Positions 10,782 through 22,604 of a stretch of 64,000 nt of DNA are shown here, piece by piece. Below the pieces are notes generated by a model, which worked only from the letters and a program-made list of their open reading frames with translations, had not been told where the DNA came from and ran no database searches. This DNA is from Allacma fusca (lineage: Eukaryota > Arthropoda > Collembola > Symphypleona > Sminthuridae), in contig OX359248.1 of the NCBI GenBank assembly GCA_947179485.1, forward strand, positions 55,004,386 through 55,068,385, in the 5' to 3' direction. A program made the position numbers and the translations under genes. Position 1 is the first letter of the stretch. Every line of letters begins with the position of its first letter.

Positions 10782-13746
10782 CTGTAAAATGTCTTTGGTT
10801 TCTTTTAAATTAAAACTTTTTAAATACAGCTCTAAAGAATATTATATTTAATTCTGCCCTTTAAAGATATTTTAAAATATTTGTAATGTATTCTAATGTT
10901 TTTAAAATCTTGTTTTATATAATTGTATTCCAATTTAAAAATTGTATTGTCGCTTAATGGAGATCCAGCAATAGTTTGAACGAACACGTGTAGGGAGTTG
11001 CGGTTTTTATACAAATTGCCTTATCAAAAATTTTATGCAACGAAATGTATTAAAACTCTTAAGTGTTGACCGATTTTTCCTTTACTATAAATATGTTTTA
11101 ACTGCGGGAACGTATAGCCGAAAGTATGACATTAAAGTCGTCATTAATTAAAAACACTTGTAAACAAACAATGATGGGATTAAATATGACTCCGTCATTA
11201 GCACCTGATAGGAATATTTATTCATTACGTCCTTAATTTTGGACTATTAAATTCCCTACCACATGACTTTTGAATGATACTTTGCTAACAAGTACGTGGC
11301 TTCATGACGGCACAAATTCATTACATCACAATTAATCTTTCGAATTATCGTATATCTCGTATCAATGTTTTTTCAATTGTCAAACTTCAATTGTTTTAAT
11401 GTCATTCATTTTCAAAGTGTCCATGCATTTTCAAAAGCAATAATAATAAATATTGTATTTACATATAGCAGAATGCTTAAGCATATATATGTATGTCTGT
11501 AGTTCTTAGGTTGCTTTTAAATGTATCAGGTAGGATTTAATTATATTTAAGTCAAGTGTTAATTATAAAATCAATAATCATTAAAACTGGAAACGTTTGT
11601 AAAAATCACTTGGAGCTGTCTACTTTGAATGATAAACTCATAAAGAGCTGTTGTTAAGTAATAAAAAATACATAGATACATATGCTGAATTTAATGCAAT
11701 GCACTAAAACTATTATAGTTATACATACATAAAATTGTAAGTTTAACTATTCCGGGCGGACAATGAATCAACCAAGCTTAGGAATAGTTTTAGGCAAACA
11801 CAAATTTTAAGAACTCAACATTAACACTGATTTTAAAATAAATAAAGTAGGTATTTACATATACATGCATAGTAGCAAACTATTATGATAGTCAAGTTTT
11901 ACTACTTTCTGGGTATTTTGTGGATATAATTTGTGGCTTGTCTCTACACATTACTGAAAGCGAGGTGAAAAGATGTTGCTGGGGTACATTGAGACAGCCT
12001 TATATTTCGATATTTTAAAATCTTATTATGGATAGGAGAGTAATTGCTGTACTGAATCAATAAGACAATAATTATTCACTCTCGATGTAACATCCTCCAT
12101 TATTTCTAAGAACCTTTCTAGAAAAAATGCTGACATTATCACAGTTCCTTTACTTCTGCATCTAGAGTTGCTGGTTTGTAGTGAGATGAAATCAATTTTA
12201 AAATATCTGAACGGAAACTCACTATATGGGAAACAATTGTTTTGGAAAAACCTTGATATGGGCTCTGGGGGTAGAATAGTAAAATAGTAATTTGCGTCAC
12301 CCTATACATTTTCAAACATCTCCATGACAAAATCCTGATTTTGAAATGGAAATATGGTTCTTTCGCTTTTGCAAAAAAAAGACAAATTCTTTAAAAAAGC
12401 TTTGAAAGGGTCTGAAGGCTCCATGTATTCTACTCTGACAATACGATTAAATTATAGCATGCTCTGAATTATTTCAATAGAAATGAGCCTTGGGGTAATT
12501 TAGCTAGAGCTTCTACTATAAATTAAATAAAACACGTGGAATTACGTTCCTTTTAATTTTGGCTGGAGGAAATAAAACGGAGCTGCGGAATAATAAATAA
12601 ATAATAATAATTGAGCTCAGCCAGGTGGAACCATCTTCTTTTACTAGTCGTTTCAATTGATGACTTTTCACTTGAATTTGAATACATTCAAAAGGCTATT
12701 GGTTGGTTTGAGAACTCATCCTTTTCATTTCTTTTGAAACTTTCCATACGAAGTGGGGTATCAGACTGCGTATCCACCCGTGTTATCAATCATACTATAT
12801 TTTAATGAAATTTTAGAATTGGTATTCAGAGATAGCTCACTCTCTCCTCAAGGACACTCCCTAGAGTAACTTGTTTACTTCGGCAGCCCAGTGAAATAAT
12901 CCCCGACATATGTATTTCCCCCCTAAAAACTATGCTTTCACAGCACTTCCCTTGCAAACGTACAAACTTCGACAGAAAGGATTTGGAATTCCAAAAATAG
13001 TTGAGTGTGTTTTTCCTGAAGATTTACATTTACCGACAAAACCTTGAAGCACTTTTCTTTTTCCTGTTCCCATCAAGTATTCAATATTGAATATAGTAGT
13101 CTCAGGTGGTGTATTTTAGAATGCCTTTGATATTTTTCAAACATTTGCTTCAAACCTTTGTTTAAGACTTTGAAATTTGAATAAAAATTTATGAGTTTTA
13201 ATATTTAACTTTTACCAAGTAAATTTTGACTTTTTCCCCCTTTTCCCGAAAGTTTTTCGCCTAGTAGGATGACATTTTTTTAAATTGTAGTTTTGCTATA
13301 AAAAGGAACTAAATTCCCATTAATCTTCAATAAGGGGAAGAAACAGATTTTGTGGCACCTTTTTTATTAATATTTAATTTTTTAGGTTTTTAATTATTAT
13401 TATAGTATGGTTATGGTTTTATAATTTTTAGTAGTTTTATATAGTCGTAGTGAGAGGTCGAGTTTATTTGACAACACATTTCAAAGCTTTACAGAATGTT
13501 TTAAATAAAGAATGGTGGTAGTTTTCTAATGGGGAAGGCTGAATTATTGAAAAAATTAATATAACACGTAATTGACTGACGTAGAAGACTGTATTTCAAT
13601 AAATATTTTTATAAACTTTTTGTGCGGCTCTTGAAACTTCTAACGTTTTTAGTACTATTTCCGAAAAAACAATGTGCAAAGTTCTTTTGTTTTTTGAGCA
13701 AATATCACCTAGTACATTTTGCATTGAGAGAAACTGTGAGTATTTA
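10782..13746. other. Non-coding stretch between the aquaglyceroporin exon and the Polinton
   Basis: AT-rich sequence without coding-like frames or obvious elements. It probably holds intron or upstream sequence of the aquaglyceroporin gene, whose first exon was not recognised. Confidence 0.5.
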
Positions 13747-13752
13747 TGCAAT
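13747..13752. repeat. Target-site duplication TGCAAT (left)
   Basis: TGCAAT abuts the left terminal inverted repeat and is repeated exactly at 39282-39287 beyond the right one. Six base pairs is the duplication length made by Polinton integrases. Confidence 0.93.
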
Positions 13753-13851
13753 AGTAGTATAATATACTTTACTTATTTTTCCTGCAAAAGGATACTCCCG
13801 GAATTTCGGGAGCAGTGGGTTACTCCCGAAATTTCGGGAGCAGCAGGTTAC
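13753..13851 (+). repeat. Left terminal inverted repeat of the Polinton
   Basis: Starts AGTAGTATAATATACTTTAC and matches the reverse complement of 39183-39281 at 98 of 99 positions. It contains the near-palindrome CTCCCGGAATTTCGGGAG (13795-13812) and the perfect palindrome CTCCCGAAATTTCGGGAG (13823-13840). A decayed third copy begins at 13851, giving an exact 28-bp period. Confidence 0.95.
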
Positions 13852-14235
13852 ATCCGAATTTTCGGGTTTTTCCCCTATACCTTCAACATGGGTGTGTTGA
13901 AGGTATGGGAGGAAAAGTGAAGGGAGACAAAATTATTTTTGTCGTGGACAAAGGGCAGCGGCACTTCCAATAAACTGGCCGCTGTCCCTCCGACTCCACG
14001 GGAGATTTTGATGGGATGCAGCTGCAGCCATGGAATGTTTATGGCTTGCAGCTGCATCCTGTTTACTTCAAATGCTCCTATTTTAACATATATTGTCCAT
14101 GAGAATGTTTCCAGGTTTGATGATTCAGTTTGACTTTGGATTTTCATGCTTGTGTAGTATTCCTTTCGGTTTGTAAAAAAAATATTGTTGTATCCCGTAA
14201 CCAGTTTAATATTGTTTTAATGTTTTAAAAATTGC

Positions 14236-14348
14236 GCCAAGGTGTAAATTAGTAACATTTTGTAAAGGTGCAACAAGTCGTGAACTATTAACAATTGTAA
14301 GGGTGCAATAAGTCGTGAACTAGTAACATTTTGTTAAGGTGCAAAACG
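14236..14348 (+). repeat. Short degenerate minisatellite
   Basis: About three imperfect copies of a unit with the core AAGGTGCAA(C/T)AAGTCGTGAACTA, separated by TAACA-TTTTGT. The period is about 37-45 bp. Confidence 0.6.
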
Positions 14349-17300
14349 TTGGGAGATTTTAGAGTGTGATTGGGTGCTGTGTATCTGGTGCTTTTTTTAA
14401 GTTTGGTTAAATACAAGGAAAAATATGGACCCATTTTTGATTTTGGTAAAGAATATATTTTTTTTGTATCAATTATGCTTTGCTATGGTCAAGCTTTTAA
14501 TTGAATGAGAGGCGTCATTTGAAATGATGTCGCTCAATAGCTACTCATTTGTAATGGATAGCTATTGGTTCACCATTGATTGGTGTACCAACGTAAATTG
14601 CAGAAGTAGCTCTTTATTAAATTCTGTTTCCGCCTTGAATTAACTGGCATCAGTCTGACTGCTGGAGATCAGAGCATTATAATCATATCAATGTCGGGCT
14701 TGTTGTTTTACCCATTTTGTTACCTGTGGCTGGGGCTCTTTTTAATGAGAGCAAACTTTCGTGACATAAAATTTTACATATATTTAGACATGTGCCGATA
14801 GCTTTGATAATTGCAAGAAAATCTTCGCATACTTTTTTCTACATGCATTTTCAAAAAATTGTTTCCGTAAATTCAAGGGCGAATATAAGAGTCAGAACTA
14901 TATTGAAGCAGTTAAATCAGAAAAATATTTCTGGTAGGAAAAATCTTAAAGACAAGGGATTGTTCGGGGTTTGACTTCGTTGACATTTTCATTGCCACGG
15001 ATTAGGGATTTTTAATATGAAGCTAATATCCTGTAGATGCTTGCACCGCTATTTCCTCCCAATGATCTTCAGCATGTTCCCCTTTTGAGGTCGTATTGGA
15101 GGAACAAGTTCAACACATGTCAACCTTTTCGCTCCGTGGTGTGTTGACAAGCGACTCCTTTTGATGGCTTAATTAGATAATGTGTCTTGAACTTTTGGCA
15201 TAAAGCCCGTGTCAATTTTGTAATTGTTTTACTTTCAATTTCCAACCCGAGCCCCATACATTTCTTCCCCCCCCCCCTCCCCTCTCCCTCCAACCCTATT
15301 CCTTATTTAAATAAAATAAATAGTGAGACACGTTTAGTAATTTTGATTTCCCATTTGTTTTGTGTAGAGGGGGATTTGAGGATGAACTGTCAATGTTGGA
15401 AATAATAGAGATTGGTGAGACTGTAATGAGTGTGGGGGGATGAAATAGTGAGAAGATAAAAAAATGAGATGATTTATTCCAAGTTATGGAGTAATGAATC
15501 AAAAGATTGACTGTCCGTAAGGAATTTAATGGGCTACCTTATGGTGAAATGATGAAATGATGGATTTAAGCATTTAATACATGTTCAATAATTACACAAG
15601 AATGGTGATTCCACATAATAAATAAAGTTCAATGCTCTGTTTCTGTTTCGTAATGACTGCACGGTCTAAGAAAATCGGTCACGACGCGTAAATATGCAGT
15701 ACACTGAGTACACTTGATCATCTCCAAATGCCTAGGCATATATCATGCACTCACAATGAGATTATAATGCCAACGGCGTCACCTACACCTATATAGTCCT
15801 TGTAGGTATAGGGCCTGGTATGGGTATGTACATATATAGGGATAGGGCTGGTGAGTACACGCATCACAATGGATATTGACAAACTCCAAGAATATATGCT
15901 CAGCATTAACTTAAATATTAGTTTCAATTTTCAAACGTGTATTTTCAACACTTCTGTCGCACCGTGTCGTACTTGCATTGACTACCACCAAGTGTGTTCC
16001 TCATGCCCAGCTCTTGTGTAGGCAATAACCATATTGTGCATTGTTCCCAAAAAGAAAGGATCACTTGTGGGAGAGTGGGAGGGGATGGAGTCAGCTCTTT
16101 AGATTCAATTCTACATATATATATATGGGACTTCTCCCATTGAATGCACCTCTCAAGAGAAAAAAATTAGCATTGAGGCAAAATGGAACTGTCTCCAAAT
16201 ATTTGGTCTTCTACAGACATCCAACCCTCCGCTCAATGCTGACCATTATAAGGAGATGTTCTGCAAATGAGTTCTCATAAGGATAAAAATTACCATTGTT
16301 TTTTATACGTGACTCCCAGGACACTTTTGCTCCTACAAAGGAAAGGTTCTGACGGTGAGAGGCCGTCATATCGAAAGTTAACTGTGAGCCCGGACTGGAG
16401 ATAGAGAATTACATGCGGACACTTGAGAATAGCCAATAAAGCTAAAGTAAGCACTCTCATTCCAATTCCCTTTTAGCATATTCAAGTAAATACCTAGGAG
16501 TAGTTGAGGGGAGTTGGGGCTAAGGGGGAAAAAAATAAAAAGTCCCCACTCAAATGACTGGAGCAAGTTGGGAAAGTAGATCACTTGTTCTGGAATTAAT
16601 ACAAACGTTCCGTGGGACTCGGAATGAGCTAATTTAAAATTTAAATGACAGCAAAGTGCAATTATTTGCTGTTAATTTTAAATCGTCCTTCGCTCTCAAC
16701 TCCTCTCGCGTAAATACAAATTCATTCAGTTACATCCACCTCAGACGGCACACGTAGAGTACAGTGCACTCTCACTCTGAGAGTCCTCCTCCAAGGACAT
16801 TGTACATATAGATATATTCCGGGACAAAAAATAATTACTGGGACAGAGTTCCAGTCACCACAATGTTCATTCGTACCCTTAGGAGAGCGTGTCATTAAAA
16901 GTGACTAGATTCAGAGCTCTTCATGGGGCACAGTATTAGGGAGAGTACAATCGACTCTAACTATAATGACTCTCCAGATACCAGTCCTTCCATCCTCTGA
17001 CTACAGTCTGGGATCCTACCTGGAGAATGTATGAAACACATATATGCTAGAGTATAGCTCGACGCAATAACAAGTAGGTACATTTCGCATACAGGACTCC
17101 ACTCGTGTACAATAGCAAATAGATATCTACATATATGTACCTTGAGACAAAATGAATCAAGTCCAAGCTACTCTAAATTCTCTACCAACTCCGCATCCCA
17201 CTCTCAGTCTGTCTACAGTCGACTCTCCATGGACTTCAAGTTTCCTCCCGTTATAAGGAACGTAGCCTTTGTAGGGATTCATATAACTTCACATGTAAAT

Positions 17301-18299
17301 AATTACGTATGTATAGATACATAAGATCTGCAGGGAGAGTCCCACCGTGTGGTTATACACTAGGAAGTATCCTCATGATAGGGAGAACTGTTATAGGGAG
17401 AATTGACTGCTAAAACTTTCCAGTCAAGAAAAAGTCTTGAACTGGAGAATAGAAATAAACTTGCTGTTTAAATAAGTTCTTAAAATATCAAACTGGAATT
17501 GCTATTATCTATTGATAATTACTGTACTCTTAGTGGGACTTGAACTGGACAGATGTAAGACCAGTGGAATTGAACTGTTCAAATATAAGTGAATAAAGTC
17601 AACTTGCCCTATGAGGGTTCCTTTCATGATGGGACTTCGAATGTAACTGTCCCTTATAACGAGGGAAAAAATTCATGCCGACATAGTGTCATCATAAAGA
17701 TAAGGAACTGTACCGAATTTTTCCATGGAAATGTATTTACAGTATGAACTGCGGTCCTTACATTGGCGAAAATGTTTGTCATGATTGTTGTACATACTTA
17801 TGTAATGACAATGCACTCTCCATGTAAGAGCACGCCTAAGGATCACAAATTGGTCTCTTGGAATGCCTTGATGTGTTAAGGAGAAAAATTGTGGGAAAAA
17901 AGGGAATGTGACAAAATATGCCTGCGGTTTTGGGTCTCTTCATAATGGTAAGCATACTAAAACGAGCAATTACAGTAAAATATAAGTAGATACTAATACA
18001 TATGACTATAAAATATGAACATTAAACTCTTTCAAAGAATTCAAAATTTAAAGGGAAGCATCTCTGATTAAATTATACTGCTAAGTACAAAGTTAAGAGA
18101 TACTTTAATTTTGAATTCGATTTTGCAATTTCAAAGAATTATTCAGTGAATAGTAAATTTCTGCATTATGTATTACAGTGATATGACATCTCTGCAGATA
18201 TGATTGAGTGCACAGAAGTCCTCTCATTACTTTCCCCTGCTCCAGATGTAAATAAGCCAGAATGAGGCTTTGCATGAGGAACAATTACTCTATGTGCAG

Positions 18300-18480
18300 A
18301 ATTTTTGAACTTAATGGAAATACATACTAATTGTAAATATTGGGAAAGTCTTTGAGTGTTAAACTGTAAAAGTCGGAGTCTCGTACTGAGAGTTGTTCCT
18401 TCCACATGTTAATTTTATTCTTATACATGGGTCTTTTATCACTTTCCTTTTCCTTTTATATATGGAATAAATGAATAGCC
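18300..18480 (+). repeat. Dispersed repeat inside the Polinton left arm (copy A)
   Basis: The segment around CTGAGAGTTGTTCCTTCCAC and the following CTTTCCTTTTCC...GAATAAAT stretch matches 53060-53230 in the same orientation (CTGAGAGTTATTCCTTCCAC ... CCTTTCCTTTTTCATTTCC ... GAATAAATA). The copies are diverged. This supports a host origin for part of the left arm. Confidence 0.45.
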
Positions 18481-20024
18481 TTCTTGTTATTACTCCAATT
18501 TCATTATTTATCCATGCATCTCAATTATTCAGTAAAGGACGATGCATTAATTTATTTTTGATAAGAAAAGTAGAACTCTCTTTAAAAATTTTGAAGCCCA
18601 CAAGATAAACTTTTGTTCATAAAAATAAAATAATACATCGAAATTTCATGAATAAATAATTAGCGATACCTTCGAGTCAGGACTTCTGGGCACTCAATCA
18701 CAACTGGAGAGTGTGTCAAAGTAAAAACGTTGTAAAGTATTGTTAAAATTTTTCAAGGTAGCATTATCTTACAGTAAGTTTTAATTAGTTAAAGACGCGA
18801 AGTGAAATATATATAATATATTAAATAAGGTTAGAAGTTCACTTTTAACACAAGGCTTATATTTTATTCGCAGCAACGTTTCGAGCTTTTACTCTTCGTC
18901 AGGCAAATGATATACTAGTAGTAACATTCAATATAATGCATACTACAATCAATAAAAATTGAAAAATTGAAATTATTGATTTTTCGATTATTTAAAATAA
19001 TCATAATAAACTATTTTTTAAAAATATGAATTAGTTAAGCCATTTAAAAAATTTTTTTTTGTACAAGAAAGACATGAATTCAAATTGAATCAAAGTATTT
19101 TTCCTCATATTCTCAATGTATGTATTCAGTACACTCTCCTCCTTGTAGGAGCAGGCTCTGGAGAAACATTTGATATTGACAATGTCATATAAGGGGAAAC
19201 ATTTACATTGGAGGAAATAAATGGAACTGTGACAAAATATTTGTTCTCCTTGAGATAAAATGTTCTTGCCTAAGGAAGTCTCTTAGAATCATCAAGTATA
19301 CAGTGAAAGTAATCTGCATCAAATTAATTGTGAACTATTGGACGGGTTTAGATCTATCTCTGGTTTTCAACAGGGATTCTGTTTTGTGTGTAGGAACCCA
19401 CTGAGTAATTAAAAAAATGAGCAATCGAAAATGGTAAATTAATTAAATGAGTAAATGTTTCCTGTTCTAGTGAAGGATTAACAGGATGAAATGGTTTTTG
19501 GTCGGACCTGTGGGTTTGTTAATTTTGCTGCCTGGACCGAGCTTTATAGTTGAACTTTAATTTCGGGGCGAACGGGTACGGACCTAAGATATCCTAAGGG
19601 GAGATGCTCTAATAGATGCGCGCATGATATCGTATGCACTTACGTATTACTACATTAAAATGCAATAGAGGCGTACACTTATATCTTCATTGAGCACAAA
19701 CGTTAAGATTAATGAGTCCCAATGGCATGATCTGTAGGTTTGAAATACGCACAATACATGTAAAAGAAATTTAATGCCATGTCTGCCGAATCTGTACACA
19801 ATGCTCACTTACACTTAAATAATAATATTTGTTTGCGTATCAATACAGAAACGAGATCTAAAGCCCGTATTCTATCAGTAAAAACTCCGTCTTTGCTTGC
19901 AGTTAAAATCTATACAAATCTTGCATACACATTTAGAAGATACTAATCCTTATGACCGGGTAAATTTCATATAACTATATATATATAGATACAAAACATC
20001 TTTCATCATTCGTGTAAACAATCT

Positions 20025-21357
20025 CTAAACTTGCGGAATCACACCTTGAATCAACGGATTTTCATGATGTGGGAGTGATTCCAGCCTGTCCCACACAAAA
20101 TTCATGCGAAGTTGCTGGTCATCAGAGTTGTCACCATCGGAGGAAACTGCATCAAATACGTTTCCAGGGCTAGTACACAAATTGTCGAGAATATCTTCTG
20201 ACAAATTCACATCTTGAATGTCCTTGAAACAATCGTCTTCAATACCTTCGAGCTCGATAAATTGTAAATCTTCCGGAATCAGCATATCCTTTGTGGGAAA
20301 TTCGTCAGGATCGCCAGGACACAGGGTCTGTTGATCACAAAGCCCAAGCGCTTCAATGTCGTTAATATTTTCAAATGCATCTGCAAGTACATCATTGAAA
20401 TTGGGATCTCCCTTTTCGTTTTCTGTTAAGTCAATACAAAGAGCATCATTCCCTGAATATACATTATGAATCTTTTGAAAAGATTTATATTCTGTTAGTT
20501 TCGTCTGCTTGTACTTACGAGCATCCGACGGGGGATCAATTTCAAGTTGGTAATTACTCCTTTGTAATGTCTGTTCGGACGGCAGCCTTACAACAGGTGT
20601 AGTTTCTGTCGTAGGTGGTGAAGTCGGAGGACAATAAATGGCTGCATACAAAGCCAAAATACCGACATTAGGTCCGGCTGCAAAGAAGCAGAAACAATTT
20701 TGCTATAATAACTGATTTGTCAATGTCATCCTCACTAAAACTACTGCTATGGCTAATAGTTAAATTTAACTTACGGTTAAAAATAGTAGCTGGCCGACCA
20801 AATTCATCCACGTAGACGAGATGGGCTGGCTGGCCTCCATTAGTGAGTAGGTTTGCCTCAGCAGTCACTACATAAAGACAAATTATGTAGTTTCACTCTA
20901 ATCCTTTTTGTCTGATACAGAGGAATACAGATATGAAAAATAAATATTAAAACTTACGTTTAATTACGCCATACCATCGGAAACTGTTGACATTCTTCTT
21001 TTTGGAAACGTTCAGCTGCGAGAATTTGCTCAAGCTAAATGGACACTCTTCTGCATTGCACTTAAACTTGTAATCTTGAGGACAGTTTCTCGCAAAGAAT
21101 TCTGTGCTGAATTCCAGCAAGAGACACTGTACATGATATTTATGTGAAATAGAACCCTCGCCGTTGTGAAAGACGTAGCCAATGTTTCTCCACAATGCTT
21201 GTCCTCTATAGTTACACTCATCTAATATGTTAGGAACTGCTCCTACCTGCCCGTAATAAAATGGTGTTAGAAACGGAAGAACAATCTGCTTCTGGTTCTC
21301 AGGTGGCATGCTGAATGCCTTCTTCTTACATATAGTACAAAACCTATGTTTACTCAT
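20025..21357 (-). CDS. Spliced zinc-binding/acidic protein, unknown function (381 aa)
   Basis: Three exons, 21357-20958, 20867-20775 and 20677-20025, join in phase through GTAAGT donors and TGTAG/TGCAG acceptors. The first usable ATG is at 21357. Residues 1-110 hold C7-x2-C10, a YHVQC pair (H75, C78), C92, C100 and C105, which resembles a RING or treble-clef zinc site without a full match. The C-terminal 200 residues are acidic and look disordered. They contain a PIP-box-like QTKLTEY, which lacks the second aromatic. I do not recognise the family. A zinc fold plus an acidic tail would fit a transcription or replication regulator, but that is inference. It is the last gene of the leftward block. 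Confidence 0.72.
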
Positions 21358-21538
21358 GGTAAAGTCTTGCAAGTCAACCTATTCTCTTCACTGACAACAA
21401 CGACTGAAATAACCGTGAAATGGACAACAATATTCTGAGCATGTTTACTTCACAATAAATTTATTAGACAATGAAAATTCACCCAAAATAGAAAAATTGA
21501 ATTCACACTCTTAGGACTCGAAGTCCCGGGGTGGGTAT

Positions 21539-22199
21539 TTAGGTAATTGGGACATTCACGTAAGTGCGCAATCCATAGTGGACAATGGGACAGATGGGTC
21601 GAACATGATCCGTTGGAGGCTCCTCGTATGTAGCTTCAGCGAAGCTATTGGAGTCAACACTCTCCCGCGTATACGAAACAAAAGGAATGTCCTCAAGTCC
21701 TCCACGGACATTAATTGCCCTCTCCCGCTTTTGTGTGCACATCCAAATAACCGTCCCTATTGTTAGGGCCAACAAAATCAGCACGACAAGTGTTACTGTA
21801 ATTAATAGACACAATATACCTTTAAGAGCTTAAATTCGAGCATATTCATTTCCCTCATCCCATTTCAAAAGAACGAAGTTGTTCAAAGAAGACAAAATAT
21901 TGGCTTATACCCCAAAAGATGGATGCTGCAGACATTGGTTGACTGGGACAGTCCGAGAGACTCCTTGCCACCGAAATGACTGCATCGTCCAATGTGCCCA
22001 GATTTGCCACGCAGCAAATAATATGGTGCACTGTTTCCACAAAATAATTTCCCCAATGCACGCATTCGAGGCAGCTGCCAGTATACTCACAGACTGTTAT
22101 AAATAAATAAATAAAGGTCAACCAGTATGCTCGGATATGTCACAACTAAGCGTACAATGCACTTCAAACGACTAATTGCTTACCGTCCTGTGGATTCAT
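21539..22199 (-). CDS. Spliced single-pass membrane protein (151 aa)
   Basis: Three exons, 22199-22184, 22093-21911 and 21795-21539, join in phase 1 at both junctions to one 151-residue frame. The N-terminal ~67 residues are Cys-rich (seven Cys) and look like a small extracellular module. They are followed by a strongly hydrophobic segment (VTLVVLILLALTIGTVIW) and a basic stop-transfer KRER. The ~60-residue tail includes EEPP and several tyrosines. No signal peptide is visible in this model. An acceptor-like TTATTTTCAG at about 22208 suggests a further upstream exon, so the true N-terminus may differ. It sits between the helicase and the zinc/acidic gene on the same strand. An envelope, receptor-binding or host-modulating role is possible but unproven. 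Confidence 0.65.
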
Positions 22200-22604
22200 T
22201 GCGTCACCTGAAAATAAGCTTGAATCTCAGAAACACCCGGAATAAAATCCTTTCAATAAACAAATGCACAGAAAATTTCTTAAAACTCTCAAGCAGACCG
22301 TTTCGACCTCAGAAATATTACTGACAGACTGATTTCTGGTTTGTCAACCCATCCAACTGTCCATGAGACGCAGTTTAGATTTTGCATCCAGCTTATCGGT
22401 GTAATACTATGCTTTATCATTGTACGTGCTTTTCTCCAATTATGAAATTGTAAACAGTAAAAAGTATCAATTTCGTTTACACAAAAGTAATCATGTAAAT
22501 GCGATATGCCAAGTTATATGTCCGCATCAGCAATATGGGTATATACAACATGCATTTTATTCCATAATTAGTTGTCAAGTTTACATATTTACACAACAAT
22601 CTTA

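Larger units (their letters stand above)
13852..20024. other. Gene-free left arm of the Polinton, probably a nested host-DNA insertion
   Basis: No coding-like frame occurs in 6.1 kb, whereas the rest of the element is densely packed. The stretch holds a short minisatellite (14236-14348), a poly-C tract near 15266, a repeat copy at about 18300-18480 that recurs outside the element near 53060-53230, and a hammerhead-like motif at 18870-18903. These host-type repeats suggest that one or more insertions expanded the arm. I could not find the boundaries of such insertions. Confidence 0.55.

Noticed and set aside
13875..14147. 90-codon minus-strand frame just inside the left Polinton terminus
   Set aside because: No recognisable domain, no splice or promoter context, and the sequence contains short GCAGCTGCAG repeats; unlikely to be coding.
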